NCBI GenBank assembly: GCA_020882975.1
Contig: JAHRFD010000001.1
Coordinates: forward strand, 228,336-292,335
DNA from: Microcoleus sp. EPA2
GTDB taxonomy: Bacteria; Cyanobacteriota; Cyanobacteriia; Cyanobacteriales; Microcoleaceae
DNA: 64,000 bases
Direction of reading: 5' to 3'
Every line of letters begins with the position of its first letter. The first letter of the stretch is position 1. Positions 25,514 through 34,628 of the stretch are shown here, one piece after another. The position numbers and the translations under genes were made by a program. Under the pieces are notes generated by a model. The model saw only the letters and a program-made list of their open reading frames with translations. It was not told the origin of the DNA and did no database searches.

Positions 25514-26401
25514 CTAAATCTCAGCGACAGCTCGTTCAATCAAACGGCGGGCCAAAGTTTGAACGCCTGTGTGTTCGTAGTAGTTGGTAGTCACGTCGAG
25601 GAATGCCCCCAGATAGTCCACCTTATCAGCAGAAATTTCCACAAAGTTTTGCAAGTGGCCCATCACGTTTTGGGGAGTCAAACCGCGATCGCTCACAAAA
25701 GAGCCCATCCAGCCAGAAACCGAGCTAAAACTTTCCCCAATAAAGCCTAACTGGCCTGCTGGGTGGTCACCAGGAATCATACTGCTTATGGCATTAAACG
25801 ATGGATTGGATTGCAAATCGCTTGGGGAAAGCCTCTGAATCCAAGACTGAGTTGCCATGATAAAGTCTGGGCCCAGGGGAATCAAACCATCAAAACAAAC
25901 CAAAGCCGCCATCCGCATCAGGGATTCGCCACCGTAGTCGGCCAAAGCACCAGCAAAATCGCCGATGCTGTCGCCGGGAAGGCCGTTGATTTGGCAAAAA
26001 GCTAGTAACTCAACGACTAACTTCAAAGAAAGGTCGATCGTTTGAGCCTTTTCCGGCTTGGGAGTAAGATTGCCCAGCATGGACAAAAACGGCACATTTT
26101 GAGAGACTTTGTTTGCCATTGCTGCTGCACCTAGGGCCTTGTCCGCACTGTCGATGGTTTGGTAGAGCCAGAGAGCGCGCTGATAGCCTTCAGATTTATC
26201 GTTGTAGAGATAGATAGCCCGCTCGCCAATTTGCTGGATCAGTTCTTCATCTGTTTCGCCTGTTACCGTGCGAATTGTATTTTCAAAACCAATTAAATTG
26301 TTCCACTCACCGGGTACAACAAAGTCAAGGGCTCTGAGAGCTTTGACAGTCATGTTGTCTTTAGGAAGTTGATCCACTAATTCAAAGATGGATTTGCTCA
26401 C
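25514..26401 (-). CDS. Conserved cyanobacterial protein of unknown function
   Basis: 295 residues, GTG start with AAGGAG upstream. Soluble, mostly helical: VKALRALDFVVPGEWNNLIG, YNDKSEGYQRALWLYQTIDS, SLKLVVELLAFCQINGLPGD. No membrane helix, signal or catalytic motif that I recognise. The sequence is well formed and typical of a core cyanobacterial gene. Flanked by a DUF2996 gene and a lipoprotein gene on the same strand, but with 110-150 base spacers. Confidence 0.65.
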   Translation of the reverse strand: MSKSIFELVDQLPKDNMTVKALRALDFVVPGEWNNLIGFENTIRTVTGETDEELIQQIGERAIYLYNDKSEGYQRALWLYQTIDSADKALGAAAMANKVSQNVPFLSMLGNLTPKPEKAQTIDLSLKLVVELLAFCQINGLPGDSIGDFAGALADYGGESLMRMAALVCFDGLIPLGPDFIMATQSWIQRLSPSDLQSNPSFNAISSMIPGDHPAGQLGFIGESFSSVSGWMGSFVSDRGLTPQNVMGHLQNFVEISADKVDYLGAFLDVTTNYYEHTGVQTLARRLIERAVAEI

Positions 26402-26539
26402 AAAAAACTCCTTCTAGTTGATTAACAGGACTCAAAAGTATTTCTTTTGGCAGATTGCACCAGGCTCAAAGTCAGGGTAGAGATTGGATGCCAATAGAGT
26501 CAGACTCAAGTTAAAGCTGGACGATGAGCATAGGTATGG

Positions 26540-27097
26540 TTATTTGACGTTAGCAAGGCCACTGAGGTTAAATTTTGTCAACCAATCTTCGCGATCGCCA
26601 GCAGTAAAAGAAGGATCGCGGGATTGAACTTTCACCTGGTAGCGATTTGCCACGAGGACCGCAGTGATATTAGCACCTTGGGTAACAGCGGGATAGCCGC
26701 CAATTTGCTTGCTACTACTTTTGAATTTAGACCCAGCCGAGGGGTTGCCAGCGATGTCGTTGATGGACAACATCGCGACATTTTTACCACCTTTGTTGAG
26801 CTTAGCTTCGGCAAAACCTGATTTTTCTTGAGCGAAGACGCGATCGAATCCGCCACCCGACGAAGGGAAATATTTATTTAATTTGCCACCTGCTACTGCC
26901 TTCTTGGGCAGGTTTTGATTGTCAGCAGTGGATTTATCAGCAGTTGTCTGCTTAGCTTTAGCGGAAGGTTTTTGGGTACTTTCCTGCTGAGCTTTGTCCC
27001 AGCGGGAGGGTTCTGGGGCTTTACCGCAGGAGGTGAGGAGCAAAAGTACCGATATTAGAAATGGAGCTAAGATTCGGCGTGCGGAGGATAATTTCAT
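26540..27097 (-). CDS. Lipoprotein of unknown function
   Basis: 185 residues from ATG 27097, chosen because AGGAG lies seven bases upstream. Lipobox LLTSC follows a basic n-region and hydrophobic core (RRILAPFLISVLLLL). The mature part has a Lys/Ser/Gln-rich linker and a C-terminal domain (KLNKYFPSSGGGFDRVFAQE ... YQVKVQSRDPS). It is exported and lipid-anchored. Function unknown. Confidence 0.7.
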   Translation of the reverse strand: MKLSSARRILAPFLISVLLLLTSCGKAPEPSRWDKAQQESTQKPSAKAKQTTADKSTADNQNLPKKAVAGGKLNKYFPSSGGGFDRVFAQEKSGFAEAKLNKGGKNVAMLSINDIAGNPSAGSKFKSSSKQIGGYPAVTQGANITAVLVANRYQVKVQSRDPSFTAGDREDWLTKFNLSGLANVK

Positions 27098-27187
27098 CGC
27101 TGTCTCCTGTAAGAGAGTTTCCATTGATAATTGTGACTCAAAATTCAGCAATTTGTCTTCCTCCAGAGGAGTATTTTTAGCTTTGAC

Positions 27188-27221
27188 AAAAAAACCTCCG
27201 CTTGCGGGCGCAGGTTTTTTT
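27188..27221. terminator. Bidirectional terminator-like hairpin
   Basis: AAAAAAACCT ... AGGTTTTTTT with a GC-rich middle works on either strand. It lies 285 bases beyond psaI, likely ending the psaL-psaI transcript. The rest of the gap 27098-27505 holds no gene. Confidence 0.65.
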
Positions 27222-27505
27222 GCAATTATCCAGTTCAGAAGGCAAAAAACACCAACATTGCTTACCTAATAAATTCTGAGCATTCTGGTAAATAAACCCA
27301 GTATTTTGGCTGTCAGCAACATCAACATAGTTTTTTCTGATGCTCTCTAAAATCCTAGGGCTGGTAAATTTTGGATTTGAGATAATGGCATGGGATTTGA
27401 GATTTTAAAATTGCCAATCAAGCCCACAGATGAATCCGGGGGCTGGTTCTGGTGTTAATCCCTAATCCCTAATCCCAAATTTGAATGTGGCAGGAGCGGT
27501 AGGAT

Positions 27506-27622
27506 TTAGGCGTCACTTTCAATGTAAATAAACAACAAACCCATGACCACAACTGGCATCAGCCAGGTAATGAGCGGAATCAAGATCCAAGGCAAAAAAG
27601 AAGCGGCGTATGAACCTGTCAT
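27506..27622 (-). CDS. psaI: Photosystem I subunit VIII
   Basis: 38 residues from ATG 27622: [20 protein letters not shown], then a second hydrophobic run and ...YIESDA. This is the classic PsaI sequence, one membrane helix. The gene is too short for most ORF calls. It lies 62 bases downstream of psaL on the same strand, the usual cyanobacterial order. PsaI helps hold PsaL and so supports the photosystem I trimer. Confidence 0.95.
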   Translation of the reverse strand: MTGSYAASFLPWILIPLITWLMPVVVMGLLFIYIESDA

Positions 27623-27684
27623 ATCAAATTCTCCCAGCTAAAGTTAGTGTGTTTCAACAGAGGTATTTCCGAGTAGGGTCTAAT

Positions 27685-28188
27685 TTAATTGACCAAACCG
27701 CGGAAAATGGCATCGACGCCCTTAAAGTTTTCGAGTAAGAAATAGGCAGCAAAGACACCGCTCATGCCACCAACAAAGAAACCAGCGGTAAGTTGGCTCC
27801 AGCCTTCGCCGGTTTTAAGGGCTTCGGGAGTCATGGGATTGGCGCTGGGGTAGGTAGTATTTTCTTTGAAAGATACCAAACCGTAGGCAGACATACCTGC
27901 TGTGCCGAGTAGAACTAAGGCGAGGGCTGTAATTAGTCCACCAAGATTAGCTGCTTCTGGATAGTCCCGCAGTGGTCCGAAGACGATTTCTGGGCCGACG
28001 AGGAAATAACCGTGGGCCAAGCCGATTTCTAGACCTCGAACTAGGGGGGAGAGTCCTTTGCGGTAGGCTGGCAAATTGCCAATGAATGCTTTGGTAAAAT
28101 CCGAAGCACTAATGGGAGTTGCTAGATGACCCGTGAAGGGGTCGCCGTTAAAGGGTTGAATCATTTCTGCATTTCTGGGGTCGGCCAT
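27685..28188 (-). CDS. psaL: Photosystem I subunit XI
   Basis: 167 residues from ATG 28188 (MADPRNAEMIQPFNG), which has GAGGAG upstream; the frame runs 14 codons further. The PsaL features are present: LPAYRKGLSPLVRGLEIGLA, HGYFLVGP, FGPLRD, and three membrane helices. It binds chlorophyll and forms the centre of trimeric photosystem I. Co-transcribed with psaI. An AT-rich stretch with TAAAAT at about 28235-28240 on the minus strand could be its -10 box, but that is weak. Confidence 0.95.
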   Translation of the reverse strand: MADPRNAEMIQPFNGDPFTGHLATPISASDFTKAFIGNLPAYRKGLSPLVRGLEIGLAHGYFLVGPEIVFGPLRDYPEAANLGGLITALALVLLGTAGMSAYGLVSFKENTTYPSANPMTPEALKTGEGWSQLTAGFFVGGMSGVFAAYFLLENFKGVDAIFRGLVN

Positions 28189-28302
28189 ATTTAGTTTCTC
28201 CTCGGTGTGAAAGAAAGTTGAGGCGTTCAAGTCATATTTTACGCAGGGACGTGTAGCCTATTTGCAAAATTGGCTGCGAGCTTTAGAAAAGTTCACTATT
28301 CT

Positions 28303-29022
28303 TTAGTTTTGAGAATAATTTTTCTTTTGTCCTCTATACCAGAAAGCGAGTCGATCGGGCGATAATCCCAGAAAATAACCAATAATTACTATTTGATTGA
28401 TGGCGGTGGTTTTGATTACCCCAAGCTGCTGCCACCGGCGCGCACAGGTGAGGACTGCCATGGGTACTATTTTGATGCGGCCTTGTTTTTTCAATCGCCG
28501 CACAAATTCAAAGTCTTCCATCACTGGCAAGTTAGGAAAGCCACCGATTTGGTTAAAGGTATCTGTTTTGAGGAAAATGGCTTGATCCCCGTAGGGCATT
28601 TCTAGCAAGTGCGATCGGCACTTTACCCCTGTTTCTACTAGCCGCAGGCTGAGCAAAGGCGCATCAATCTTGAGTTCAAAGGCTCCCGCCACTATGGAGG
28701 GATTCGTGAGTGCTTGACGGACGCTAACATCATAGCCCTGGGGTAAATGAGTGTCTGCGTGGAGGAACAAGAGGATGTCTCCGGTGGAGGCGGCAGCACC
28801 TGCATTCATTTGGGTAGCGCGGCCTGGTGTGGTGAAAATAGTTCGATCGGCTTCATATTTGGCTATTTCCGCAGTGCCATCCTGACTGCCGCCGTCAGCG
28901 ACTATTATTTCGACATTTTCGGCATTGCGGGCGGTGGAGATGACTTTGGCGATCGTCGGAGCTTCGTTTAAGACGGGAATGATAATAGAAATTTTGAGAT
29001 TTGCAGTTTCAGTTTCAGGCAT
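28303..29022 (-). CDS. TIGR04283 family glycosyltransferase (arsenosugar type)
   Basis: 239 residues from Met 29022 (MPETETANLKISIIIPVLNE); upstream in-frame starts are at 29043 (ATG) and 29058 (TTG). GT2 fold: SIIIPVLNEAPTI, IIVADGGSQDGT, DILLFLHADTHLP, MPYGDQAIFLKTDTF and MEDFEFVRRLKKQG. C-terminal hydrophobic helix QIVIIGYFLGL. TIGR04283 enzymes, with TIGR04282, are linked to arsenosugar synthesis. The matching TIGR04282 gene is the next one upstream, 461 bases away. Confidence 0.85.
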   Translation of the reverse strand: MPETETANLKISIIIPVLNEAPTIAKVISTARNAENVEIIVADGGSQDGTAEIAKYEADRTIFTTPGRATQMNAGAAASTGDILLFLHADTHLPQGYDVSVRQALTNPSIVAGAFELKIDAPLLSLRLVETGVKCRSHLLEMPYGDQAIFLKTDTFNQIGGFPNLPVMEDFEFVRRLKKQGRIKIVPMAVLTCARRWQQLGVIKTTAINQIVIIGYFLGLSPDRLAFWYRGQKKNYSQN

Positions 29023-29320
29023 ACAAAATAAATAAGGGTGCATCTCAATGAGTGCCAATATATTCGTATAGGCTATAGCATGACGGCTGTAAATCTCTGG
29101 TTCTCCCTAATAAATTGTCTGCGGTCATGCTTCACCTATGCAAAATCGGGATGCTCCCATAAATAACGCCGTTAGAGTTGTTTTTTTTACAAAGCTTAAG
29201 GTATGATTTGCCCATTTATGCCACTCCTGCAATTACCTATTACCTATCCTGTCCTTAACGATGATGACGTCATCTACCTGAGAAAGGCTGTATCTGGTAT
29301 TAATTGATTTTTATCGCGCC

Positions 29321-29379
29321 TGAGAGAATTCTCTCAAGCGCTGTCTAACCACTACTGAGAGTCAGTATTTGGTTAGACA
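29321..29379. repeat. Perfect palindrome plus 10-bp hairpin
   Basis: TGAGAGAATTCTCTCA (29321-29336) is a perfect palindrome. Directly after it TGTCTAACCA (29342-29351) pairs with TGGTTAGACA (29370-29379). They lie in the gene-free gap 29023-29483 between two glycosyltransferase genes on the minus strand. Could be an operator, a processing site or a short RNA. Confidence 0.45.
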
Positions 29380-29483
29380 AATACAATTACTATATTATGA
29401 CATCGTGGCTTCCTAAGCAAGTAATTATTTGTAATTATCGATGACAATTACTAATGAATTATGCTAAATTGTCCTAATTTTGA

Positions 29484-30101
29484 TTATCGCAAAATATTGA
29501 TATCTAAACCGATAAGATCCTCTGGTCTATCGATATCTACTAAAGTAGGGAGAACACCAATATTTAGACCTAGATTTTGAGAGATCGCCAGGGTTTTAGC
29601 AAATACTTCACTGCTTCCCCAGTGAATCCCGTCGAACAATTCAGGTATCAGGCAACGCAGCCCGATTAGATAATAACCCCCATCTTTTGCTGGTCCCAAA
29701 ACTAGATCTTTATCATTGAGAGCGTCAAAAGCTTTGGCCAGCATCTGTTCTTTTAATTGTGGGCAATCAGTACCGATAATTACAACTTTTTCAATCCCGA
29801 AATTAAAGGATTTTTGAAAGGCTGCTAGCATTCTTGCGCCCAAATCTCCTTCGGACTGTTGATGATAAATAATCTCAGTTCCCAACCAGTCTTCCATTAG
29901 TTGCTGGCTGCTCCCTGTGTAGTGAATTTCTACGGATAATTGGCGGGAGTTTTGAAGAGAGAGGGCGCGGGCGATCGTCCTTTGAGTCATCAGGCGGTGA
30001 AGGTTGGCTGCTCCTTCTTTTCCGAGTACAGGAATTAATCGAGTTTTGGCTTGTCCCGGTGCTGGATAGCGAGTGAAAATAATTAGTTGTTCTGAAATCA
30101 T
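29484..30101 (-). CDS. TIGR04282 family glycosyltransferase (DUF2064, arsenosugar type)
   Basis: 205 residues, ATG start. N-terminal LIIFTRYPAPGQAKTRLIPV, the nucleotide-binding start of DUF2064, then GDLGARMLAAF, VVIIGTDCPQL, LVLGPAKDGGYYLIGL and VDIDRPEDL near the end. TIGR04282 proteins resemble nucleotidyl/glycosyl transferases found with TIGR04283 in arsenosugar gene sets. No arsM methyltransferase lies within the window. Confidence 0.85.
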   Translation of the reverse strand: MISEQLIIFTRYPAPGQAKTRLIPVLGKEGAANLHRLMTQRTIARALSLQNSRQLSVEIHYTGSSQQLMEDWLGTEIIYHQQSEGDLGARMLAAFQKSFNFGIEKVVIIGTDCPQLKEQMLAKAFDALNDKDLVLGPAKDGGYYLIGLRCLIPELFDGIHWGSSEVFAKTLAISQNLGLNIGVLPTLVDIDRPEDLIGLDINILR

Positions 30102-30203
30102 TTATCGTCCCTGATGTTTAAAGGAATGACTTAATTGAATCGCTGCGCCCAACCCACCCTAGAAGAGATTGATTATTAACAGTGAAGCGTCAACAGTGAA
30201 CCG

Positions 30204-31172
30204 TCAACTCATTTCTAGCATTCGCTGAATTGGCTTTAAAGCTGCTATTTGCAGATCTTGAGGCATGGTAATTTCTGGGGTTTGATTTTTCATGGCTAGA
30301 TACAATTTTTCCAAGGTATTTAATCTCATATGTGGACATTCATTACAAGCACAAGTATTGTTGTTTGGAGGCGCGGGAATAAAGTGTTTGTGAGGTGTTT
30401 GCTTTTGCATTTGGTGAATGATTCCCGGCTCAGTCGCTACAATGAAAGCACTGCTGGAACTAGATTGAGAATATTTCAGCAAAGCCGTGGTTGAGCCAAT
30501 ATAGTTAGCATGGCGCAGTACGGGAGGTTCGCATTCTGGGTGGGCAATGATTTCGGCTTCGGGATTTTCGATTTTGAGTTGAACTATCTTTTTTTCTGAA
30601 AAGTTTTCATGGACGATGCAAGCTCCTTGCCAAAGTTCCATTTTTCTACCGCTTTGTTCCATCACGTACCGGCCTAGATTGCGATCTGGACCGAAAATTA
30701 TCGGCTGGTTTTCGGGGATTTGGTTGACTATTTTTACGGCGTTGGAACTGGTGCAAATAATATCGCTCATTGCCTTAATTGCGGCCGTACAATTAATGTA
30801 GGAAATTACCAAATGTCCTGGCCGATCGGCTTTGAAGGCTGCAAAGGCTTCGGGAGGACAACTTTCGGCTAGGGAACACCCAGCATTCAAGTCGGGCAAC
30901 AATACTAATTTGTCGGGATTGAGGATTTTGGCGGTTTCTGCCATAAAATGGACACCGGCAAACACGATGACATCGGCATTGGTGTTGGCTGCTTTCCTGG
31001 CTAGTTCCAGGGAGTCACCAATGAAATCGGCGATGTCTTGAATGTCTGAGTCTTGGTAATAATGGGCGAGAATGACGGCGTTCAACTCTTGTTTGAGGGC
31101 TTTAATGGCTGCAAACAAGTCATCGGGCAGTCTGCTTTGGGTCAGGTTGGGAGAACGTGCGGTGGTAAACAC
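30204..31172 (-). CDS. nadA: Quinolinate synthase
   Basis: 322 residues, GTG start. Condenses iminoaspartate with dihydroxyacetone phosphate to quinolinate in NAD synthesis. The [4Fe-4S] ligands can be read: [12 protein letters not shown] (first Cys), GACIVHE and [29 protein letters not shown] and [20 protein letters not shown] motifs are conserved. Divergent from the TIGR04168 phosphoesterase. No nadB or nadC adjacent. Confidence 0.95.
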   Translation of the reverse strand: MFTTARSPNLTQSRLPDDLFAAIKALKQELNAVILAHYYQDSDIQDIADFIGDSLELARKAANTNADVIVFAGVHFMAETAKILNPDKLVLLPDLNAGCSLAESCPPEAFAAFKADRPGHLVISYINCTAAIKAMSDIICTSSNAVKIVNQIPENQPIIFGPDRNLGRYVMEQSGRKMELWQGACIVHENFSEKKIVQLKIENPEAEIIAHPECEPPVLRHANYIGSTTALLKYSQSSSSSAFIVATEPGIIHQMQKQTPHKHFIPAPPNNNTCACNECPHMRLNTLEKLYLAMKNQTPEITMPQDLQIAALKPIQRMLEMS

Positions 31173-31364
31173 AGTTAAAATATTCCGCGAAAGGTGGTGA
31201 AGAAAGCTAAAGTGTACTTTGAATTATAGTTGAATTCACCAAAAAAGACTGGGAGTTCCGTTGAACCCATCTCAAATCTAAAATTGGTTGGGGGGATGTG
31301 TAAAAATTGGTCGCTGTTTCCTATGCTGATAAGAGGGGGGAAGCGATCGCACAGGGCAAATCAA

Positions 31365-32279
31365 ATGAATCAGACTAAATCTATCAAAATTGCAGTGGTG
31401 GGAGATGTTCACGATCAGTGGGAAGCAGAAGACGGCGAGGCCCTAAAGCATCTGGGTGTTGATTTGGTGCTGTTTGTGGGAGATTTTGGGAATGAGTCGG
31501 TGGATGTGGTGCGGGCGATTGCCCAATTGGATATTCCGAAAGCCGCTGTGTTTGGGAATCACGATGCTTGGTACACGGCGACGGATTGGGGGCGCAGTAA
31601 GTGTCCTTACGATCGCCAACAAGAAAATCGCGTCAAACAGCAAATAGACTTAATGGGAGAAGCTCACGTCGGTTACGGGAAACGAGATTTTCCCGAATTG
31701 GGCGTAACAGTCGTAGGAAGTCGCCCGTTTACGTGGGGCGGATCGGATTGGAAGTATGGGGATTTTTACTCGGAGTGGTTTGGGGTAGAGAGTTTTGAGG
31801 AGTCGGCGCAACGTATTGCACTTGCGGCTGCGGACGCTGATTGCGAAAATGTGATTTTTTTGGGTCACACAGGCCCAACTGGCTTAGGAGAGGCTCCTGA
31901 AGATGTCTGCGGACGAGATTGGAAGCCGCTGGGAGGGGATTGGGGCGATCCAGACTTTGCCCAGGCGATCGAGAAAACTCGTAATTCTGGCAAACGGATA
32001 CCTCTGGTAACTTTTGGGCATATGCACCATCAACTCCGCCACATCAAACACGAGTTTCGGAAGTCGGTGGTGAGGGCCGAGGGTACGGTATATTTGAATG
32101 CAGCTAGAGTACCGCGAATTGTAGACAAAGATTGCTCGAAACTACGAAATTTCTCCCTCGTGGAACTTGATACTGGAGTAGTGTCGGAAGTATCTTTAGT
32201 GTGGGTGGGTAAAGATTTCTCTGTGGAAACAGAACAAATTCTGTATCGGCGGACTGAATCTGCAACTACTTGTGGTTAG
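31365..32279 (+). CDS. TIGR04168 family metallophosphoesterase
   Basis: 304 residues from ATG 31365 (MNQTKSIKIAVVGDVHD); the frame is open 45 codons upstream but that part is unlike the family. Calcineurin-like metal motifs: GDVHDQW, VGDFGNE, GNHDAW, LGHTGPTG, FGHMHHQL. The family is specific to oxygenic phototrophs and its substrate is unknown. Its 3' end overlaps the likely promoter of tRNA-Ser. Confidence 0.85.
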   Translation: MNQTKSIKIAVVGDVHDQWEAEDGEALKHLGVDLVLFVGDFGNESVDVVRAIAQLDIPKAAVFGNHDAWYTATDWGRSKCPYDRQQENRVKQQIDLMGEAHVGYGKRDFPELGVTVVGSRPFTWGGSDWKYGDFYSEWFGVESFEESAQRIALAAADADCENVIFLGHTGPTGLGEAPEDVCGRDWKPLGGDWGDPDFAQAIEKTRNSGKRIPLVTFGHMHHQLRHIKHEFRKSVVRAEGTVYLNAARVPRIVDKDCSKLRNFSLVELDTGVVSEVSLVWVGKDFSVETEQILYRRTESATTCG

Positions 32280-32298
32280 GGACAACTACTGGTATGAT
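32270..32298 (+). promoter_or_regulatory. Likely promoter of tRNA-Ser
   Basis: TTGTGG (32270-32275), 17-base spacer, TATGAT (32293-32298); transcription would start near 32305, about 9 bases before the tRNA. The -35 box lies inside the phosphoesterase gene end. Confidence 0.55.
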
Positions 32299-32313
32299 AG
32301 AGTGTATCCACCT

Positions 32314-32398
32314 GGAGAGGTGGCAGAGTGGTCGAATGCGCCTGACTTGAAATCAGGTGAACTGAAAGGTTCCGTGGGTTCAAATCCCACCCTCTCCG
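32314..32398 (+). tRNA. tRNA-Ser (UGA)
   Basis: 85 bases. Acceptor stem GGAGAGG/CCTCTCC with discriminator G, anticodon loop CTTGAAA giving anticodon UGA, a class II long variable arm, and a T loop GGTTCAAATCC. No CCA is encoded. A T-run (gctttttttt) follows and probably ends transcription. Confidence 0.96.
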
Positions 32399-32538
32399 TC
32401 GCTTTTTTTTGTTTAATGCCCCGAATTTTGATTTTATTGCACAGTATTTTGAATTCTCCATTTCAAAACACTATGGCACATATTTTGTTTGACTATTGCC
32501 CACTAAAAATAAGACAGTCCCAACAAGGGTTTTAGTAA

Positions 32539-32688
32539 ACAGAAAGCGGTTTCGATGGAGAGCAGTGGGTTGATTATCTCGATCGGCATTCATTAGAAAT
32601 TCAAGAGTTAATGAAGTTAACTCGAAATCAACATGGCTTTTATCAACGGGGTATACAGGCTGCAACCCTTGTTCGGTCTATCTCCTAA
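32539..32688 (+). pseudogene. Possible remnant of a protein gene
   Basis: After an in-frame stop, 49 codons read TESGFDGEQWVDYLDRHSLE, then IQELMKLTRNQHGFYQRGIQ, AATLVRSIS and a stop. Composition is protein-like, but there is no proper start or recognisable family. It lies in the gap 32399-32905. Confidence 0.3.
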
Positions 32689-32705
32689 ACCTCTTTGTCA
32701 CCCCC

Positions 32706-32788
32706 CCAGGTAGTCATCTCTGGTATCTCCCTCTGTGTTCTCTGCGTTCTCTGTGGTTAAATCCTGACTATGCAACCAGAAACGATAT
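32706..32788. repeat. Partial family A intergenic element
   Basis: Retains 'atctccctctgtgttctctg', 'cgttctctgtggttaaat' and the right end TGCAACCAGAAACGATAT, but the left terminal repeat is degenerate (CCAGGTAGTCATC). Followed at 32834-32905 by an inverted 'cccttcgactctggagcgaaggg' motif. Confidence 0.55.
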
Positions 32789-32905
32789 TATTTATTATTT
32801 GTTGTTTGTTATTAGTTATTAGTTATAGCAGTTCTCAAGCTTTGTTAGGTAGGCTTCTACTACCCTTCGACTCTGGAGCGAAGGGCAGCAGAAGTTCCCT
32901 AGGCC

Positions 32906-34564
32906 CTACTTATTCTGCTCCATAAAACTTTGTACAATTGCATTAGCTTCCGGGGGAATCTCTGTAACCAGTCGCACCGGAAGTGCTGGTGTAGAAGCAA
33001 ATTGGGCATAATCGGGTGTTAAAAAAACTGCATACTTATCAGCATCCGCCGTCATTTGAGCAGCCATCGCCAAACTTACAGCTTTAATATAGTTGCGAAT
33101 ACTAACAGCTTTATCGCCGACTACTTCATCACCGGTAATCACTGTACTCGGCTTATCAACTTGATCTAAAGTTGTGCTGGGGTCTTTCACACTTAAATGG
33201 GTTGCGCCCACAAACCCAACTAGCCATTTGGGAGAGGGGATTTGGGGAAATCCGACAATTTGTTCGACCAAAGCCGGGGTGGTTTTATCCGCAGAAGCAG
33301 CAACTATTAATGTGGGAATTTCTATCTTACTTAAACCTGTTTCTCCAAATAATAAAGAAGTTGTAGGATTCATGGCGATCGCCCTTTTAATTCTGGGATC
33401 GCGCAATTGATAACGTTCTTCAGATAATCCGGCGGCCGCACACTGAATGCCTTCGCCCAAACTTAAAGTAATCAAATCCGCCTGACACCGCTGTTTAAGA
33501 CGGCCCAATTGCATCTCGGCCCCGGCTAAGGACAAAGCAGTTGCGCCACCGAAGGAATATCCAATTACCATGGATTTGTCGATCGCAATTTTTCCCTGCA
33601 AATTAACATCTGTTTTGTTCAATTTTGCCAATTCATCGAGGACAAAACTGATATCCTTGGGACGGTTCAAAAACTCTTGAGGAGCTATCAACCGTGATTG
33701 ACCAACAATCGCAGCATTAGTGTTGGCTTCATTGCTTCCGGGATGTTCCAAAGCTGCTACCACATAGCCGTGAGACGCTAAATGTTCGGCTAAATAGCGC
33801 AAATCTGTACGCACAGAACCCAAACCGTGAGAAAACACGATCGTCGGCTTGTCGGCTGTCGCCGCCTTGGACCAATAAACGTCAACGGGAATACGTCGAT
33901 CGCGGGCGGTATCATTTAAATCTAGCTTAAGTACCTGCACTGCATTCGGGCCGGCTTGGCTAGCATCAAAGGGCAGATTCAGCGCTGCTTTATTGGCCCC
34001 TAACTGAGGTGCGATGGCCGCCATAAACCGTTGAGTTTGCCAGAAACCAGTATTCAAATTGGCCAACACCGCAAAAGCGCGATCGAGATCCACTACTACC
34101 CGTCGCCCCGGATAATTTTCAATAAAACTCAATACAGACAAACCTTCAGGCTGATTTGCTCCCAAAACTAAGGCCGCTCGTAGTGCTTCGACACCGGCAC
34201 CGTCACGCCTAGGTATAACAGTGGTGAGATCCGCGAGAATCGCAGTACCAACGCGAGTATTCAGCAAGCTGCTGAGTCCGACTACATTCAGCGGAATTTT
34301 GGCTTTGAGAGCTCCAAAGATTTGACTCCGTTGTTCGGAGGAGAGAAGATTGGCGTAACTTTGAAGGCCATCCGGGACTTTTCCGGTTTCCACAAGGGAT
34401 CGCAAATCCGCTACAGATATGGAAGATTCTAAAAAACCTTTGCGAACCACAACCGTTTGGGCCGCTTGTGCGGGAGCAAAAGTGCCACTGAAAGTGTTAA
34501 TCGCGATCGCGATCGACATACTCGCCAACGAGGATAGCCATGTGAAAGTTTTTTTAATGTTCAT
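32906..34564 (-). CDS. Secreted alpha/beta hydrolase with N-terminal DUF1400
   Basis: 552 residues from ATG 34564 (MNIKKTFTWLSSL). A signal peptide ends near APAQAAQ. DUF1400 follows (VRKGFLESSISVADLRSLVE), then the hydrolase: TIVFSHGLGSVRTDL, nucleophile elbow VIGYSFGGATALS, and late VGFVGATHLSV for the His. DUF1400 hydrolases are common in cyanobacteria; substrates are unknown, perhaps lipids or esters in the periplasm. The amidase gene lies 64 bases upstream on the same strand. Confidence 0.85.
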   Translation of the reverse strand: MNIKKTFTWLSSLASMSIAIAINTFSGTFAPAQAAQTVVVRKGFLESSISVADLRSLVETGKVPDGLQSYANLLSSEQRSQIFGALKAKIPLNVVGLSSLLNTRVGTAILADLTTVIPRRDGAGVEALRAALVLGANQPEGLSVLSFIENYPGRRVVVDLDRAFAVLANLNTGFWQTQRFMAAIAPQLGANKAALNLPFDASQAGPNAVQVLKLDLNDTARDRRIPVDVYWSKAATADKPTIVFSHGLGSVRTDLRYLAEHLASHGYVVAALEHPGSNEANTNAAIVGQSRLIAPQEFLNRPKDISFVLDELAKLNKTDVNLQGKIAIDKSMVIGYSFGGATALSLAGAEMQLGRLKQRCQADLITLSLGEGIQCAAAGLSEERYQLRDPRIKRAIAMNPTTSLLFGETGLSKIEIPTLIVAASADKTTPALVEQIVGFPQIPSPKWLVGFVGATHLSVKDPSTTLDQVDKPSTVITGDEVVGDKAVSIRNYIKAVSLAMAAQMTADADKYAVFLTPDYAQFASTPALPVRLVTEIPPEANAIVQSFMEQNK

Positions 34565-34628
34565 GTCAATAGACCATAGGAGGATGTTTTCCAACACATC
34601 ACTACTATATTCTCAAAATTTTCCCACT

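Noticed and set aside
29218-29307. Plus-strand 29-codon ORF (MPLLQLPITYPVLNDDDVIY...)
   Set aside because: Looks plausible as a peptide but has no good SD and no known family; too short to support.
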